Assembly (NCBI GenBank): GCA_002633005.1
Contig: NMRA01000075.1
Coordinates: 1,010,426-1,074,425, forward strand
Source of the DNA: Phoronis australis
Taxonomy: Eukaryota > Phoronida > Phoronidae
Length of the DNA stretch: 64,000 bases
Direction: 5' to 3'
In this document: piece after piece, positions 10,301-23,085 of the stretch
How the letters are laid out: the number at the start of each line of letters is the position of its first letter
Numbering within the stretch: the stretch's first letter is position 1
Made by a program: the position numbers and the translations under genes
Notes under the pieces: generated by a model
The model's input: the letters and a program-made list of their open reading frames with translations, nothing else
What the model was told of the DNA's origin: nothing
The model's database searches: none

Positions 10301-12714
10301 TTTGTTAGAACCCGAGTCGAGAACATGGCGGATGGCGGCTTTAAGAGTAAATCCTATTAATAATATTCAGGAATGTAAAACTGCATTGAATACGTAAAAC
10401 TTGAAGTTATTGAACGGGAAAAGGTTGGTCTGACCCGTTACCTATAAGGCAAAAATGCGTATGAGCACGAGACTGAAACGTTATATAGCGCTCCCCACGG
10501 CCGTTGCTGTGATTGGTCGTAGTCATGTGTTCCAGTCATCTAGCTTCTTCGTGTGAAAACGGCACAGAACACCTAGCCAAATTTTTAAAATTTGCCAATG
10601 GAATGGTTGAACAAGCATTATGTCGCTGACTTGAAAATTCAACGGTTGTGACCTAACCAGCTCCCGCGGGTATTATTGCCTTTCTATCGTGGTCCACTCG
10701 AATCTTTCACTGCTGATATCTAGTAAGGCTGTTATGGAAAAACAGAATACGTGCATTTATTTCTGCCATAATTGAAGTCCTGATTTGAATTCAGCCGATT
10801 TTAATTCTTAAATGGTGGACTGCTCGGCGCCACATCATTTTTTTGCGGAAATAGTATGTCTGTTTCGGTGCCGGAACTAATTACGATACGTTTTTCCGAC
10901 ATTCACGGGCTAGCTGTTCCAAATTTCAAGCTGTGTCAAGAATTTATAAAGGTCGGACGAACATGTTCTCTGTTCAATCCCGACAAAGTCTATCTCCTAA
11001 AACTGGCGATCATATACACCTTGTTTTTAGTTTCTATATGGATTTTAAAGTCCAAGAATTTCTTTGGAAAAGTATACAAAAAAGTGTTGGTATAAGGTTT
11101 GTCGATGAGTAGTGTAGTACTCTCACAACAGAGTTTGTTACAAGCGTTATGCATGAGCTGCGTAGTGCCTTCTCTAATATAGGATTTCAATATAAGCGTT
11201 ATCCATAAGTTGAGTAATGCATTCTCAAACATAGGGTTTAGTACCAAAACTATTCATGAGTTGCATCATTCTTTCTCAAATACAGTTTCTCAGTGTCAGT
11301 TAGTGATGAGTTGCGTATTGCCTTCAGCGCCTTGCCCCGGTTTTCGGTGACACTCAACGGTTTTTGCTGATTTGGGACTTGAATAATTAGGTCGAGTCAG
11401 CTCCAACAGTCTGTTCCACAGGATGTACAAAACCTAAAAATTTTGATGAGTATAATGGTCCAAAGACCTCAAAACCCTTGCACAAAGTCTATTCCGAAGT
11501 CAAAATTTCCATCTTTTACCGGAAGTGCAGCCGGCTACATGAAAAAACGAGCAAAAATATGTCAAGTCAACAGTTTTCACCCCAACGCCACCATTTGCCT
11601 GCAATTACTAAGAACTGAGACAGTTCATCCAGATTCCAAAAAATCGGGTGAAAAGTGAGTGTCGTGTCCAGCCTACCAGCCAGATTTTTCACAAATCCAA
11701 AGAATCTAAAGGGTACCTGAATTCCCTGCTAAATTTGAACTTCCCGCTTACAAGCAGTAAAGGCTTAAAGGGATGTGGAACGCGATAAACAGACTACATT
11801 GCAATAATGAAAGCGGTTCTCTGCCACTGAAACAGAATTCAACTTGCTCACCAGGTATTGTTAACGTTTGCTCATACTGATTTTAAAGTTCTGTTGATAT
11901 CAAAGAAATTTGTTTTAGTTTCGAAAACGATCTTTCAACTGCTTGACAGTTCGTCGATTTTTCTCCCACAAAGCAAAGCACGTCTTCCTGTATGGTTTGG
12001 CAAGACCCGGACGTAGCACATTTCCCTTATATGGAAAATGTGGTCTTTGACCTCAAGCGACTTCAAGCAACTGATTGTGAGCACATGCGCGCATTTATCA
12101 TAAGTGGGAGTGAGATTAGAAACTTTGTGGTAACAAGAGAGTTCTTCCTTCGCGGGTATTTCAAAAAGCGTGATTGTTATGATTTTTTTTCCGGAAACTT
12201 CCTCTCAGGTGAAAATGAGTTACTATGTACTAGACGTTGCGAGACGGTGCTTTCGTCAGGAGTTGTTTAAAAAGATATTTGTGACAAGCTTGAGCTTTCC
12301 ATCATGATGCCTCTTTAAGAAAAGCCACGATTGAGCAAAATTGGGTCAAGGTGTAAGCAGCTGACAATATTTCACCCAGAATAGATTAAAAACTCAAGCA
12401 AATGCCATTGGTAGCCTCCACATGCAGCACAAAACTTGAAATACCCAGCCAACCCAGCGGGCCTCCAAAAAAATTGAGTCTCAACTAATACACAATGGGC
12501 CTTCGGGATTTCCCCTTCTAGGCGCCTGCTTACATACCAGTGGCTACATCACGCCCACTGTGGTGGCCGTAGGGGTAGCCTTCATTGAAATCATGGATAG
12601 AATTTAGATTTTGTAAATTGTACATGTTCTTTGCACTTTTTAGGCTGAGGATACAACCATTATTAATGGCATTTGCAAGTCATCGTCGGATATTGAATCG
12701 CATGGTATTTCTAG
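10301..12714. other. No gene seen
   Basis: Frames at 10856-11095, 11443-11658 and 11992-12270 have no recognised domain. At 11100-11280 a loose repeat of CATGAGTTGCGTA...TTCTCAAATA...GGATTTCA type recurs four times at about 55-60 bp spacing, a degenerate minisatellite. Confidence 0.35.
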
Positions 12715-13110
12715 GGCGCTTACGAACTGAGTCCGGGGCCCGGGGACTAATCGTTTTACTTGAAATATTTGTTGGCATACTATTTTATTTTTGTGTAAGC
12801 TCAAAACGAGTGACTATTATTCTATGCTCGAGTATATAATGACTTAGATGGATAACTGTCTATTCCTAGTTTGCACTAAATGACCCTATCATTGTGGCCA
12901 AAAGTTCAAGTCTGCATTCGAAATTTCGAGTTTTTACATGAAACTTCGAGTTTGTATCTCGAATGAAGGGCTCATCAAATACGAAATTGGACTAGAACTC
13001 ATTTGTACAAACTGCAGACCTCGAACACAGGATAATATACACTTATCTTGAGTTCACACAAAAGTAGAACGGAAAATTCAAAAAAATAATGTCGAGTTCG
13101 ATATTTAGTA
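12715..13110. repeat. Family B palindromic repeat, copy 2
   Basis: The right end has TTGAGTTCACACAAAAGTAG followed by AACGG; the left part has TTTGTGTAAGCTCAAAACGAG and TATTCTATGCTCGAGTATA. Internally, CGAAATTTCGAG motifs repeat. Both ends are inverted versions of one another. Confidence 0.5.
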
Positions 13111-16100
13111 GAAGGATGAGATCCCAGCACCTGGTTAAAAGCAAACGGATTGGTTTTAAAGAAAACTAAGACAACATACATGGTAGCCACAAAGCTCTAA
13201 TTTTTTAGGTCATTTTCATCCAGTTGTTAATCATTTTCAAAATGAAAGAGTCAGTTTTAGTTATAACTACTGATGATAATCTCCTATGGTCACCACATAT
13301 ATACTATCTGTTGAGGGAAATCATCTGAGTCTTCTCAATCACATCAAACATTGTCTCTCATTTGGCAACTGTGATGATCTATTTAATAGTCTTGCCTCAT
13401 TTTAATGATGTCATATTGCTATGGGGTTGTGGTCACCATAGAATATTCCAATTAGAGAAAACGTTAAAAATTGTCAAAACAACCTGTTGAAAATTTTATG
13501 CTACGAAAGTCAAAATCTTGAGAGCCTCATTCCCAGCTGTCTCGTACGTAACTATTTTTAAAAAAAATCTGTAGTTTACTATATTTTATTGCATATTGAT
13601 CTGAGATTTCCTTTTTTCTAAAGCGCAAGTTTTCTGATGATTCCGTGGTCAGCGGTGTCTTCGGGTCCTTCACGGAAACTTCATCAGCTTTATGTATTTA
13701 AAAAAATGTACCTGTCAGTGTTTATTGTAACTAAGCGCATTGCCGCTACTGTGACTAGGAATTTACCAACGTACTTTTTGGAAGCGTCCGTTTTACCGAA
13801 TTCTCTTTAAGTCCAACAACCCTGAGCTCGCAAATTAGTGTTACAGGAAAGTGGTGGGACTCTCGTTCAACTTTAGGTATTTTAAATGCCTATATTTAAA
13901 AAGGTTTCGCCACCTTGGCCACTATAAAATAAGTGTGACGATGCCTCTATTGGCAACTTGAAACGGCCCTTGAGAAAATTTCTCCCAAATTCTCCACATA
14001 CTAAACATTACAGATGGTCTCGGTAGAGCCCGCCGTCTGGTGTTTGTCTGAAAGTGCTCCAGTGGTGCGTTTTTTCTTGATAGGATCTCTTTCGAAAATA
14101 CCCTCGAAAGTGACTTGGTTGTGTAACCAATACAGAGTTGTAAAATACCGGAAGTGGCAGGATGATGATGAGGGCAGTATGCAGTTATAGACTATACCTT
14201 CAGTTGGTGACTGCCGCAGTGGAAATCATTGGATGCTATGACTCGGCATGTACATACACCAACTAATACCACGTCGAACTTTAGTTTGCCTCAAGCTGTT
14301 CACGTAACCGTCGAATGGCAATAGTGGGCAAGAAGAAGTTTGAATGGAGATGATAATTTGTGCGTTGTTTTTCTCTTCGGTTTACTATTCTTAATTTGGA
14401 TGGTCGATCTTAAAGCAAACGTACTTGTTTCAATTCTGCAAGGAAATGTAATTATTTCTTGAAAGACATTCGTACGTCACCTCCGTTTGTGTCTTTCGAT
14501 TCAATAATTCCAGCGGGGATTATTAAATCAAAATACACACTTGGACACACTATGATTAGGTTTAATCAAAACTGATGAAAGAAACGCCACGTTATTCTTT
14601 AGCACATTCAATTATATTCATAGATTCCTAACTGCTTCTAGAGGTTTTGCGAACGGTTAACGAATCGGAATAATGAAGGTTCCAACAGCCATCTCATTAC
14701 GAAAGAAATCGATCTTTAGCGATGAACAGATTGAAACACCATTTATCAAAACATTGACTCCGCAATCGTTTATATCCAATCAACACTTTGTATAGCTACA
14801 CCTACTAACAATCTTCACTATATATAGAATGACGAATGCCATTGCCTACCTGGACTATTGCTGTTTTGTATTGTGGAATTTATTTGATGATTTGCTTTTG
14901 TTGTTAGAGACATCGTCTCCGCCTTTTGTTATTTCTGGAAAATGTTTAAATCTCGGCTCAAGATTTTGGCACTTAAAAGCACTTTTTGCGATTTATAGAT
15001 AGCTGCAGGTACAAGCACTCAGGGGGCGCTCGATACGCTTGTGTGTGGTTGGCAGTGTACCTGCCAGATCTGACAAAAAGATTTCTTTGTCGACAAAATT
15101 CACCTTTTTCTGTATGTCATGTTTCTCATGAAATGTTGATTGTCACCAAGTTGCGACCTATCGAAAACGTTCCTCGTGACATTATTGGGTTCAACAAGTG
15201 ACACTGGGCCCAATCGCGCATAACTGAGCGTTCACCGTGACAGAGCTGAGTCGCGATCTTCAGCCCCATTCAACAATCTGGCTTCGTAGTGGTTCTACAT
15301 AGTAGTTAATAATACATCAAAAATGCACCACGACTCACTTATAAAATGAGAGATGTTCAGTATGTCGCAACGAAGCATGCAGGTTATAGTAGGAGGCACC
15401 ATTAAAGATGCCCATCGCTCATTTTCAGGACGTCATCGTACAGCTGGATCTCAAATTCGGGTTAAAGTATGATGGCTTATGTCAGTGGACAAAGACTGTC
15501 TGGTGGAGAAGCCTAAACTGATCCATGCTCAAGCGCAATCTAAGAATCTGAGTCTTAGGCGCAATAAATTAAATGGTGGAGTCATTTCACAGAAGCACAC
15601 TTTTTCGCGGCATGGCCTACATTGAAATAAACACTGCACAGATCCGTGTTCGCGGAGGGCTGAGTTTACGGAACCACCGCAGCGAAAGACCAAAAATTTC
15701 CGTCTTCCCTCTAGTCAAGTTACGCTAATGAACTTCACAAATGTCGTTTCTCAGAGTGTGGTAGTATGCGTTATCCATTTCAGCTTTGGGCGTACACATA
15801 CCGACAACAAATAAACATGATTGTAATTAACGGTTGTGTTACAAATGTATATTTTCTTGGATTGCGCTTTTAGTTGAAACTATTGATCTGAACACGATAC
15901 GTTTAGGTTCGTATTTAGACTGGTGTGTGACGTAGAGCTAGCGTAGAGTGATGACCTCCGGGTACTCCACCCGGAACTGAGAGGTATATATGGGACGTGC
16001 CTCTCAGATGAGTAACTTTTCAGTCACCATCTTTTTCGTCAAAATTCCGTACGAAAAGGTGCCTAGGGTTCCCTTTCTTGACCCGGCGACACAAACCTCC

Positions 16101-17375
16101 ACTAAGGTCGCTCTAGTAACCTAATTTTAATCTAGGTGTTCATCCTGTCAGCTCAAGTGCCAATACAGTCCATTACTCCCGACAGGAAGTCCAAAGCACA
16201 GCCATCTTTGTTCCGGTTTCTTGTTTCGGAGTAGAATCCTTTATTTTGGTTTCAAGACCATATTGCAAACTTTAGCAGGACTGGAATAGATAAACTTACC
16301 ACCGGCCAAACTTCCCCAACAGCAGTTAGTGAAATGTATTCGGTCCATTTATGAAGTGTAATGTGAACGGAAACAGGGGTTTTCAAAGATGGGGCAGTAT
16401 GGGACTTTAAAATACGGTGAGTTAGTGTTCTTTTAAAAGTGACATTACCAGCGAAAAGGCGTTTCTCGAATCAGCCGTAACGCAGAATCAAACATGCACT
16501 TAACTGACAAATGCCAAAGTAGTTAATGCGTATTTAACTGGTAGTCACCGGCCTTGATTTTATATAATGGCTTGTAGGCAACGGCGACTCGGAGATAGGG
16601 CGATTTGTAAGTTAACGGATTTTGTTCATGTCTCTGGTCCCTTCGAACAACAGTGCCAAGAATCTATTTTCGGCCGTGAGATCGGTAATGTTCCTTTAAT
16701 TAAACACGATAAAAGAATGTACCGAAGTGCATTGATTGTTTCAACGAGAAGACTTACCGCCGCTAATTTCATTTAGTCCAGTTTGAAGGTTGTGGCTTTC
16801 GTTTGACCTAATTAGCGCTGCGCCGAACTTGAGTCGGAAGATATTGACGAAAAATTCAAAACGCCAAAAACGCTTGAGGGTTTCTGGTATATTTGTGGAA
16901 ACTTGTATTCGATTGTGGCTTATTTGTAGCTTCATTGACTTTTAGATTTTCATTCTGACGTCGTATCAAGTAAGTCTTGATTTAATTTATGCAAAGTGGA
17001 TTCTTTTAACAACTGTTCCAATTACTCTGATGTATTTTAAAACAAAGCCGTTTCAATAAACGGGGTTTGCTAAATAGCATCCGTTTGAATATCATGTAGA
17101 ACACTTTAGTCTTGGAGAGCTTAGGTCGCATATCATGCGCACTGGTCTACTTGAGTCACTCAGCCTGGTGTCTGCCTTAGACAGTAATCTTCATGGTCGG
17201 TACGAAAGAGGGAGATTTTAATGAGAACTGTCAGGGTGATAACACTAGGAACTAGAGGTAGGGTGTATCGCCATACCTTCCATAGACGAGAGTACGCGCG
17301 TGCGTACTAGGAAATATAGGTTCAGATAAAAAATGGTGCTAGAATTGGAAAATGTTGTAAGGAAGGCACGGAGAG
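13111..17375. other. No gene seen
   Basis: I found no exon, RNA gene or strong repeat in this 4.2-kb stretch. Small frames at 14986-15201 and 16567-16776 have no domain and no splice context. Confidence 0.35.
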
Positions 17376-17500
17376 CAGGGACGGACGTGTGGACTGGCAG
17401 ACGAACGGACGGACGGACGGACGTGTGGACGGGCAGACGAACGGACGGACGGACGGACGTGTAAATGGACGGACGGACGAAGGTAAGGAGGGAGGAATCG
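17376..17500. repeat. GGAC-type satellite
   Basis: Runs of (GGAC)n are interrupted by GTGTGGACGGGCAGACGAAC. The higher-order unit of about 48 bp occurs about 2.5 times. On the minus strand it reads as S-V-R-P-F-V-C-P-type repeats, which come from composition and are not a gene. Confidence 0.85.
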
Positions 17501-17937
17501 CACTGCTGTAAAATAATTTCGTCACTATAACATGGATTCGCACTCTTGTCATATTTAGTCAAATCAGAGGTTGCTGCCTTGATCTTCCTGCGAATCCGCA
17601 GCGTCCTGTTGCAGTGGGCACACTTGACTTCGTTCTTTTTGGTTTTGCGAATGAATTATACTACTTTCGTTCCTGGTTTTGTTTTTGAAAAAAAAAATAA
17701 CTTTCAGTTATTTCAAACGTTAGAGTTATTTGATTCACCATACTTTTGGACACTAAAGCCATTCAAAGTCAGTGGTATAACGCAAGTTTAGGGATAAATG
17801 TACACCAGAGGGCATGGCTATCAGCACAGAACTTTAAATGCACCTGTGAGAGTTCAGATCTTGGGTCACTCATTTTCAGTTTTCGGGATGTGGATTAATG
17901 AATGAGTTTTGGTTGTAGGAGGTTGAATGTTTGTTTT

Positions 17938-19043
17938 AAGGTCTACCTTCGTTACCAGAGATTTTTAAAATAACTTTTCAACTATTAATAGTAAACCCAT
18001 AAAACGATATATTTTTAAAATCCTTGGAAATCAGATAATCTTAGTTTGTCCAGAGGTTCGTTATCACGTGTCTGTACTTTTGTAAAAATCAAAACTTTCC
18101 ATAAATTCGATTTTTTTTTCGCTCAAAACTTTCAAATTCTGTTTCTTTGTTTTATTATTTACAAAACAGTGCCTGAGATTTTCTTTAAAGGCTTTTGAGC
18201 CCGAGAAATCTGCTGTCAAAATTCAAGACCTCCGTTTTTTTTAAAATGTTGAGGTCTTGATTTTTGGCAGCGGAATTCTCGGGCTAGGAGGCCTTAAAAG
18301 AAAATCCCAGACCTCATTTTGTACCTAATGGAACAAAGAAAGAATTTGCAAGTTTCGAGCGAAAAAAAATAAGTTTATGGAAAATAGGGCCGTCTCCGTG
18401 AAAAAGTTGCAGTCACGTGATCCCGAATGCCCGAGCATAGCTCGGCCTCGTCCCCAAGCCTCAAGATGGCGCTGACCGGTTCAACCATTTGAGGCTTGGT
18501 TATCTTATCGGAAATAAAATGTGTCAGAATTATGACACATTTTTACGGAAATCGCCGAAATATCACGAGTAATATATTGTTACACCAATTTTAAAATTTT
18601 CTGAAGTACAATATAACAATGAAAAGTAACGGTATATTGTGCCAATTTAGGTCTAAATCATTGCAAAAATGGTGTATTTCTATTCGAAAACTGATTAATT
18701 TTTATGATACTAAGAAAAAAGATTTGAAAATAAGTACGCCAATAACCTTTATTTCAAACAATATCAAAACAATGCCTTCTGCTTCATGAATGGCAACAGC
18801 AACGCCTGCCTTTGTTTGAATGACTTCAAAGCAGCGGCCAAATCATTGCGCAGAAAGTATTTCTCATAACCAAGCCTGAAATGGCTAAATTGAGGGCGAG
18901 GCTGAGCATTGCTCTGATGCACGCAATAAGATTCTGTGATACTCAATGATTTTAAAAATAATATAGTTTATGGGTCTACTATTAATAATTCAAAAGTTAT
19001 TTTAAAAAATAAACCTTTGGTAACAAAAGTAGACAGTGACCTT
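17938..19043. mobile_element. 1.1-kb foldback element with long inverted termini
   Basis: The left terminus 17938-18025 and right terminus 18945-19043 are reverse complements. Both read AAGGTC...GTTACC...TTTTTAAAATAACTTTT...ATTAATAGTA...CCCATAAA going inward. Pairing resumes further in: 18432-18510 (GAGCATAGCTCGGCCTCG ... CCATTTGAGGCTTGGTTAT) matches the complement of about 18868-18925. There is no transposase frame, so it is probably non-autonomous. Confidence 0.7.
18085..18390. repeat. Second palindrome nested in the foldback element
   Basis: Arms of about 150 bp (18085-18236 and 18240-18390) fold on a centre at about 18238. Matching landmarks include TTCGCTCAAAACTTTCAAATTC with its partner GAATTTGCAAGTTTCGAGCGAA, and GAGCCCGAGAAATC with GAATTCTCGGGCTA. 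I estimate about 75-80% identity by eye. It separates the outer and inner parts of the left arm of the surrounding element. Confidence 0.75.
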
Positions 19044-21137
19044 AATTTTGGATTTGTCAGAATATACAAGTTTGTTCGGGAATAACAGGCGACTTGACAA
19101 GTATAAGTTTTTCGTAATTGTTGATAATTACGACTGAGAACGGTAGTCTGATATATGCGCTTCCGTTTTAGCGTGTTAGACCATTTCAAACATGTTTTAT
19201 CTTAGGAGGAAACGCAGGACAAGTACTGTCTACACAGGTATAGTGATTTCGAAATGTTCAGAACAAAAATCGGTTCGTTCACCTGTTTATGTTGCTTGAT
19301 GAAACGTGAAGCGTATTGCTATCATATACTTGCGCTAAACCAGCCTATCAACACAAAATTTCCGTGAGTATAGGCTAGGTGAAAAATGTCCTGTACCGCA
19401 CCTACTTGTGTCTACGCACTACTACACTACTGCATGTAGATGCGAAGTTGGCCAGGGAGACCTCTTCATCTCATGAGAATTTCTTGACATTTACTTTTTC
19501 CAGTAACCTTAAAATCGTAATTATTGTAATGAAACTCGGCTACACAGTAATGGTCATTTGAATAGAACCAGTGAGGACATTATTGAGAATGAACACGTTC
19601 AGAGGCAAATGAACAAATGGCGAGCCAGCAACTGAAGCCTGCAAACAAGAAGAACGCACGCGTCTGCTAAAATTTGAAAGTAGCAAGTAGCGGGAGACCT
19701 ATGTCTGATTGAAAGCTAAAAGCCTCGCAAAGATTGTCACGTCTACCTGGGAAAGTTACCTATAGTGTAGGTACTAATCACCTACAATCACCTATCTTAC
19801 AAGAAAGCTACATGACATTTATGACATAATATTTGTTTTGACGTGATGACGACTTCATTACTACTCAGTCATTTCCGAGACGACTTCGGGCGCGTGCACA
19901 CTCTATAAAGCCTATCACGTGGATAAACCCTGGGACGTGGGTTTCCTGTAATGTGTCTATGATTGCTGCTACTTGCCCACCTTATTTTTTTAGTTTGTGA
20001 ACGTATGCCAGCCTGGTGCTCAACTGCGCATGCGCAAAATTGCCTAGCTCTCTTGTGCAGTTCACTCAAATTCACTAAAAGTGTTTAACACAACCAATAA
20101 ATTGTAGCCTAAAACCAGGAGACTGGGATCGTTATTTCGTTGAGAATGTGTGAAGTAATTTGCTACTCTTATTATTTGAACGCTCTATTAGCTTAAATTA
20201 GTGAACGCTGTAAATGCGGTCAATATTTAGATGGCTGGGCCTATGTTATTCTGTGAGTACTGGAAGCGTTTCTAAGATTGTGGACGTCTCATATTCCTGG
20301 AATTATAATGATTGTGCTTAGACAGGTTTCTGCACCTCAATATTACGGTTGTTTAAATTGATTAACAATTATTAAAGACTTCGACACGCAAACTCTGTTT
20401 TAAAATAAAATTGGACACTGAGCATACACTCTTGCTGTTATGAAATGAAGAATTAGAAGTGACATGGTTAAAATCAGTTTCGCCTTTACCTTAAGAACGT
20501 GGTTACATCATTATTGCATCATACCTACATAGTCTTAAGTGTGAGAAAGGATTAGTTTTGTCTGGCTAATACAACGTGTTAACAAAAAGTTCCGTAACTC
20601 TTGTCGTGTTGATCGGATAAAAGTGATCAAATTTGAACAGCTATAAAACAGGAGTGCGTCAGCGACATTACTTGAAATAATGCTCCATGCACTCCACTAT
20701 AATCATTCGTCATTTAGTGTAAACAGGGCTTCAATTAGCAAGGTATGTTTTTTACACTTAGCGCAAGCAAAACATAGCTGCTTGTGGGTACACGAAACCA
20801 GCCATTTTTGAATGGATGACGCGGGTCAAGAAAATAGGATCACTGGATATGATCCCAGAACAGAGTTATTACACACCAAAAACGAGGTTTACGTGAGATG
20901 TTACGAGCACAGTTTGTGTTTGTGTGTTTTTCCCTACTCGCTAAGAAGTAAATCTGTGTTGAAATATGCAGTGCTCTGGGTGAAAGCTCTATGCATAACA
21001 CTTGCATAAGCAAACGAGTTTGCAATAACTTAATGAATGAACACCGCGCATATCAGTATAAAATGTTGTAAAGATTCTTCATTCACGTTCGTGCGTGAAG
21101 TTGATTGTTTAGTAGGTGTCTGTAAGAAGAAGATATC
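19044..21137. other. No gene seen
   Basis: No exon or RNA gene was recognised. Short frames at 19379-19561, 19869-20075 and 20812-21025 have no motif. Confidence 0.35.
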
Positions 21138-21299
21138 AGTGGCGGGTTTAGGGGGTGGAGCAAGAGGGCCGTGCCCCCCCCCTAAAATTCTTTCAGATTC
21201 CATTTTGCAGTTAGGTGTGCGATTGCCTGCCGGGCAAAATCCTCAGGGAAATACTCTGCCCTACACCTCCCCCTACTCAAAATCCTGGATCCGCCTCTG
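21138..21299 (+). mobile_element. Family A element, internally shortened copy 2
   Basis: It starts CAGTGGCGGGTTTAGGGGG and ends CAAAATCCTGGATCCGCCTC, the same termini as copy 1, but is only about 160 bp because the middle block with the CGCGCG motif is missing. Confidence 0.7.
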
Positions 21300-21350
21300 G
21301 ATATCCAAAGAAATTCACTGACGGAATATCCGTTTAATACTACTACTTCA

Positions 21351-22098
21351 CTAGGCTGTACTACAATACTGATGACTGTCACTGCACTAAGCTGTACTAC
21401 AGTACTGATGACTGCCACTGCACTAACCTGTATCACAGTCCTGACGACTGCCACAGTACTAAGCTGTATTACAGTACTGATGACTGCAGCTGTACTAAGT
21501 TGTACTATAGTACTGATGACTTCCACTGTACTAAGCTGTACTACAGTACTGATGACTTCCACTGTACTAAGCTTTACTACAGTACTGATGACTTCAACTG
21601 CACTTAGCTGTACTACAATACTGATGACTGCCACTGCACTAGCCTGTACTACAGTACTGATGAATGCAACTTCACTAAGTTGTACTACAGTACTGATTAC
21701 TACCACTGCACTAAGCTGTACTACAGTGCTGCTGACTGCTACTGTACTAGGTTTTGCTACAGTACTGAGGACTGTCACAGCAGCAGACTGCATTGCAATA
21801 CTGATGAACGCAACTGTATTAGGCTGTACCACAGTACTGATGACTGTCGCTGTACTAGGCTGCACTACAGTAGTCATTGCAGCAGGCCTCACTGCTGTAC
21901 TGATGACTGCTACTGTACTAGACTGTACTACGGTACTGATGAATGCCACTGCAACAGTAACTGCATTAGGCCGTACTACAGTACTGATTACTGTAACTGC
22001 CCTAGGTTGTATACTACAGTACTGATGACTGTCATCGCACTAAGCTATACTACAGTACTTATGATTGCACTGCACTAGCATTTACAACAGTAGTGGTT
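21351..22098. repeat. 36-bp minisatellite, about 20 units
   Basis: The core unit CTGTACTACAGTACTGATGA plus CTGCCACTGCACTAAG repeats with 5-25% divergence. Since 36 is divisible by three, both strands stay open: 217 codons on plus (T-V-L-M-T-A-T-A-L-S-C-T type) and 255 on minus (S-T-V-V-Q-L-S-T-V-A-V-I type). Neither has a plausible exon boundary, homologous domain or non-repeat body, so no protein is called. Confidence 0.85.
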
Positions 22099-22161
22099 GG
22101 TGACGCTTGCACTGTGCTGAACTGAAGTAACAATAACTGTCGCTGCACTAGGCTGCAAAAT

Positions 22162-22700
22162 ATCAGCCATAGTGGATTTCAAAATGGCGGCCTGCTTAAA
22201 TGAAAAAATCAAAGTGTGGATTTTGTAAAGTTAAGGACGAAAATGTATCATTTTCTCATAAAATTGTTTAAGTAGGTGTACACGTTATTTTTGGTGTGCC
22301 TATCAAAATTACGTTACACTATCACCATGGTTACTAGACGCCTTCTTTAGAATGTTGAAAATGCTGACTCAGTAGTTTGTCATCCAGATTCGTAACTTTG
22401 AAAATCAGGAGCAACAAGTTCACGTGAGAAATTTTCAATGACAAAAATTGAGCGCAGTCACATTGGATCTCAAAACTCCAGCAAGAATCTCATATTAAGT
22501 ACTGCTTTGGTTATTCATCTCAAAGAAAATTGAGACTAGTGTCAAAACTTACGTGTGTGTAATATGTGCTAAAGGATTTATTGATAATTTTTGAAGAAGG
22601 TGCAAAATACATCAGCCATAGTGGATTTCAAAATGGCTGCCTTAATAAGCAAACGTGTGTATGGGTTTTGTTACTTTGAATGCTTTTAATGTCATAGCTT
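22162..22700. repeat. Direct repeat pair, about 85 bp each
   Basis: ATCAGCCATAGTGGATTTCA followed by AAATGGC occurs at about 22162 and again at about 22612. Similarity continues for some 80 bp through GGTTTTGT(A/T)A. The 450 bp between them has no recognised feature. Confidence 0.55.
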
Positions 22701-22809
22701 TAGTCTCGAACTAAAGTTTTTGCTGCATAGTTAAGACTAAACAGTAAATTAAGACGCGACACTGGAATGATGTTTTCTTGGTGTTTTCATCGATTAGGAA
22801 CATACTGTA

Positions 22810-23085
22810 CAAAATCGCACGTTTTTACAACAGAACCATACGAAAAGGGTTAACAAAATCGCACGTTTTTACAACAGAACCATACGAAAAGGGTTAACAA
22901 AATCGCACGTTTTTACAACAGAACCATACGAAAAGGGTTAACAAAATCGCACGTTTTTACAACAGAACCATACGAAAAGGGTTAACAAAATCGCACGTTT
23001 TTACAACAGAACCGTACGAAAAGGGTTAAAAAAATCGCACGTTTTTACAACAAAACCATACGAAAAGGGTTAACAAAATCCGCCT
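22810..23085. repeat. 44-bp satellite, six nearly identical units
   Basis: Units start at 22810, 22854, 22898, 22942, 22986 and 23030, with core AAAATCGCACGTTTTTACAA followed by CAGAACCATACGAAAAGGGTTAA. The first four are identical. The fifth and sixth differ by one or a few bases, so the array is young or has been kept uniform. Confidence 0.95.

Noticed and set aside
17245-17562. Minus-strand Pro/Ser/Arg-repeat frames
   Set aside because: They are translations of a GGAC satellite.
21182-22078. Three long frames (132-255 codons) as genes
   Set aside because: They are products of a 36-bp minisatellite and run into a family A element; no non-repetitive protein body.
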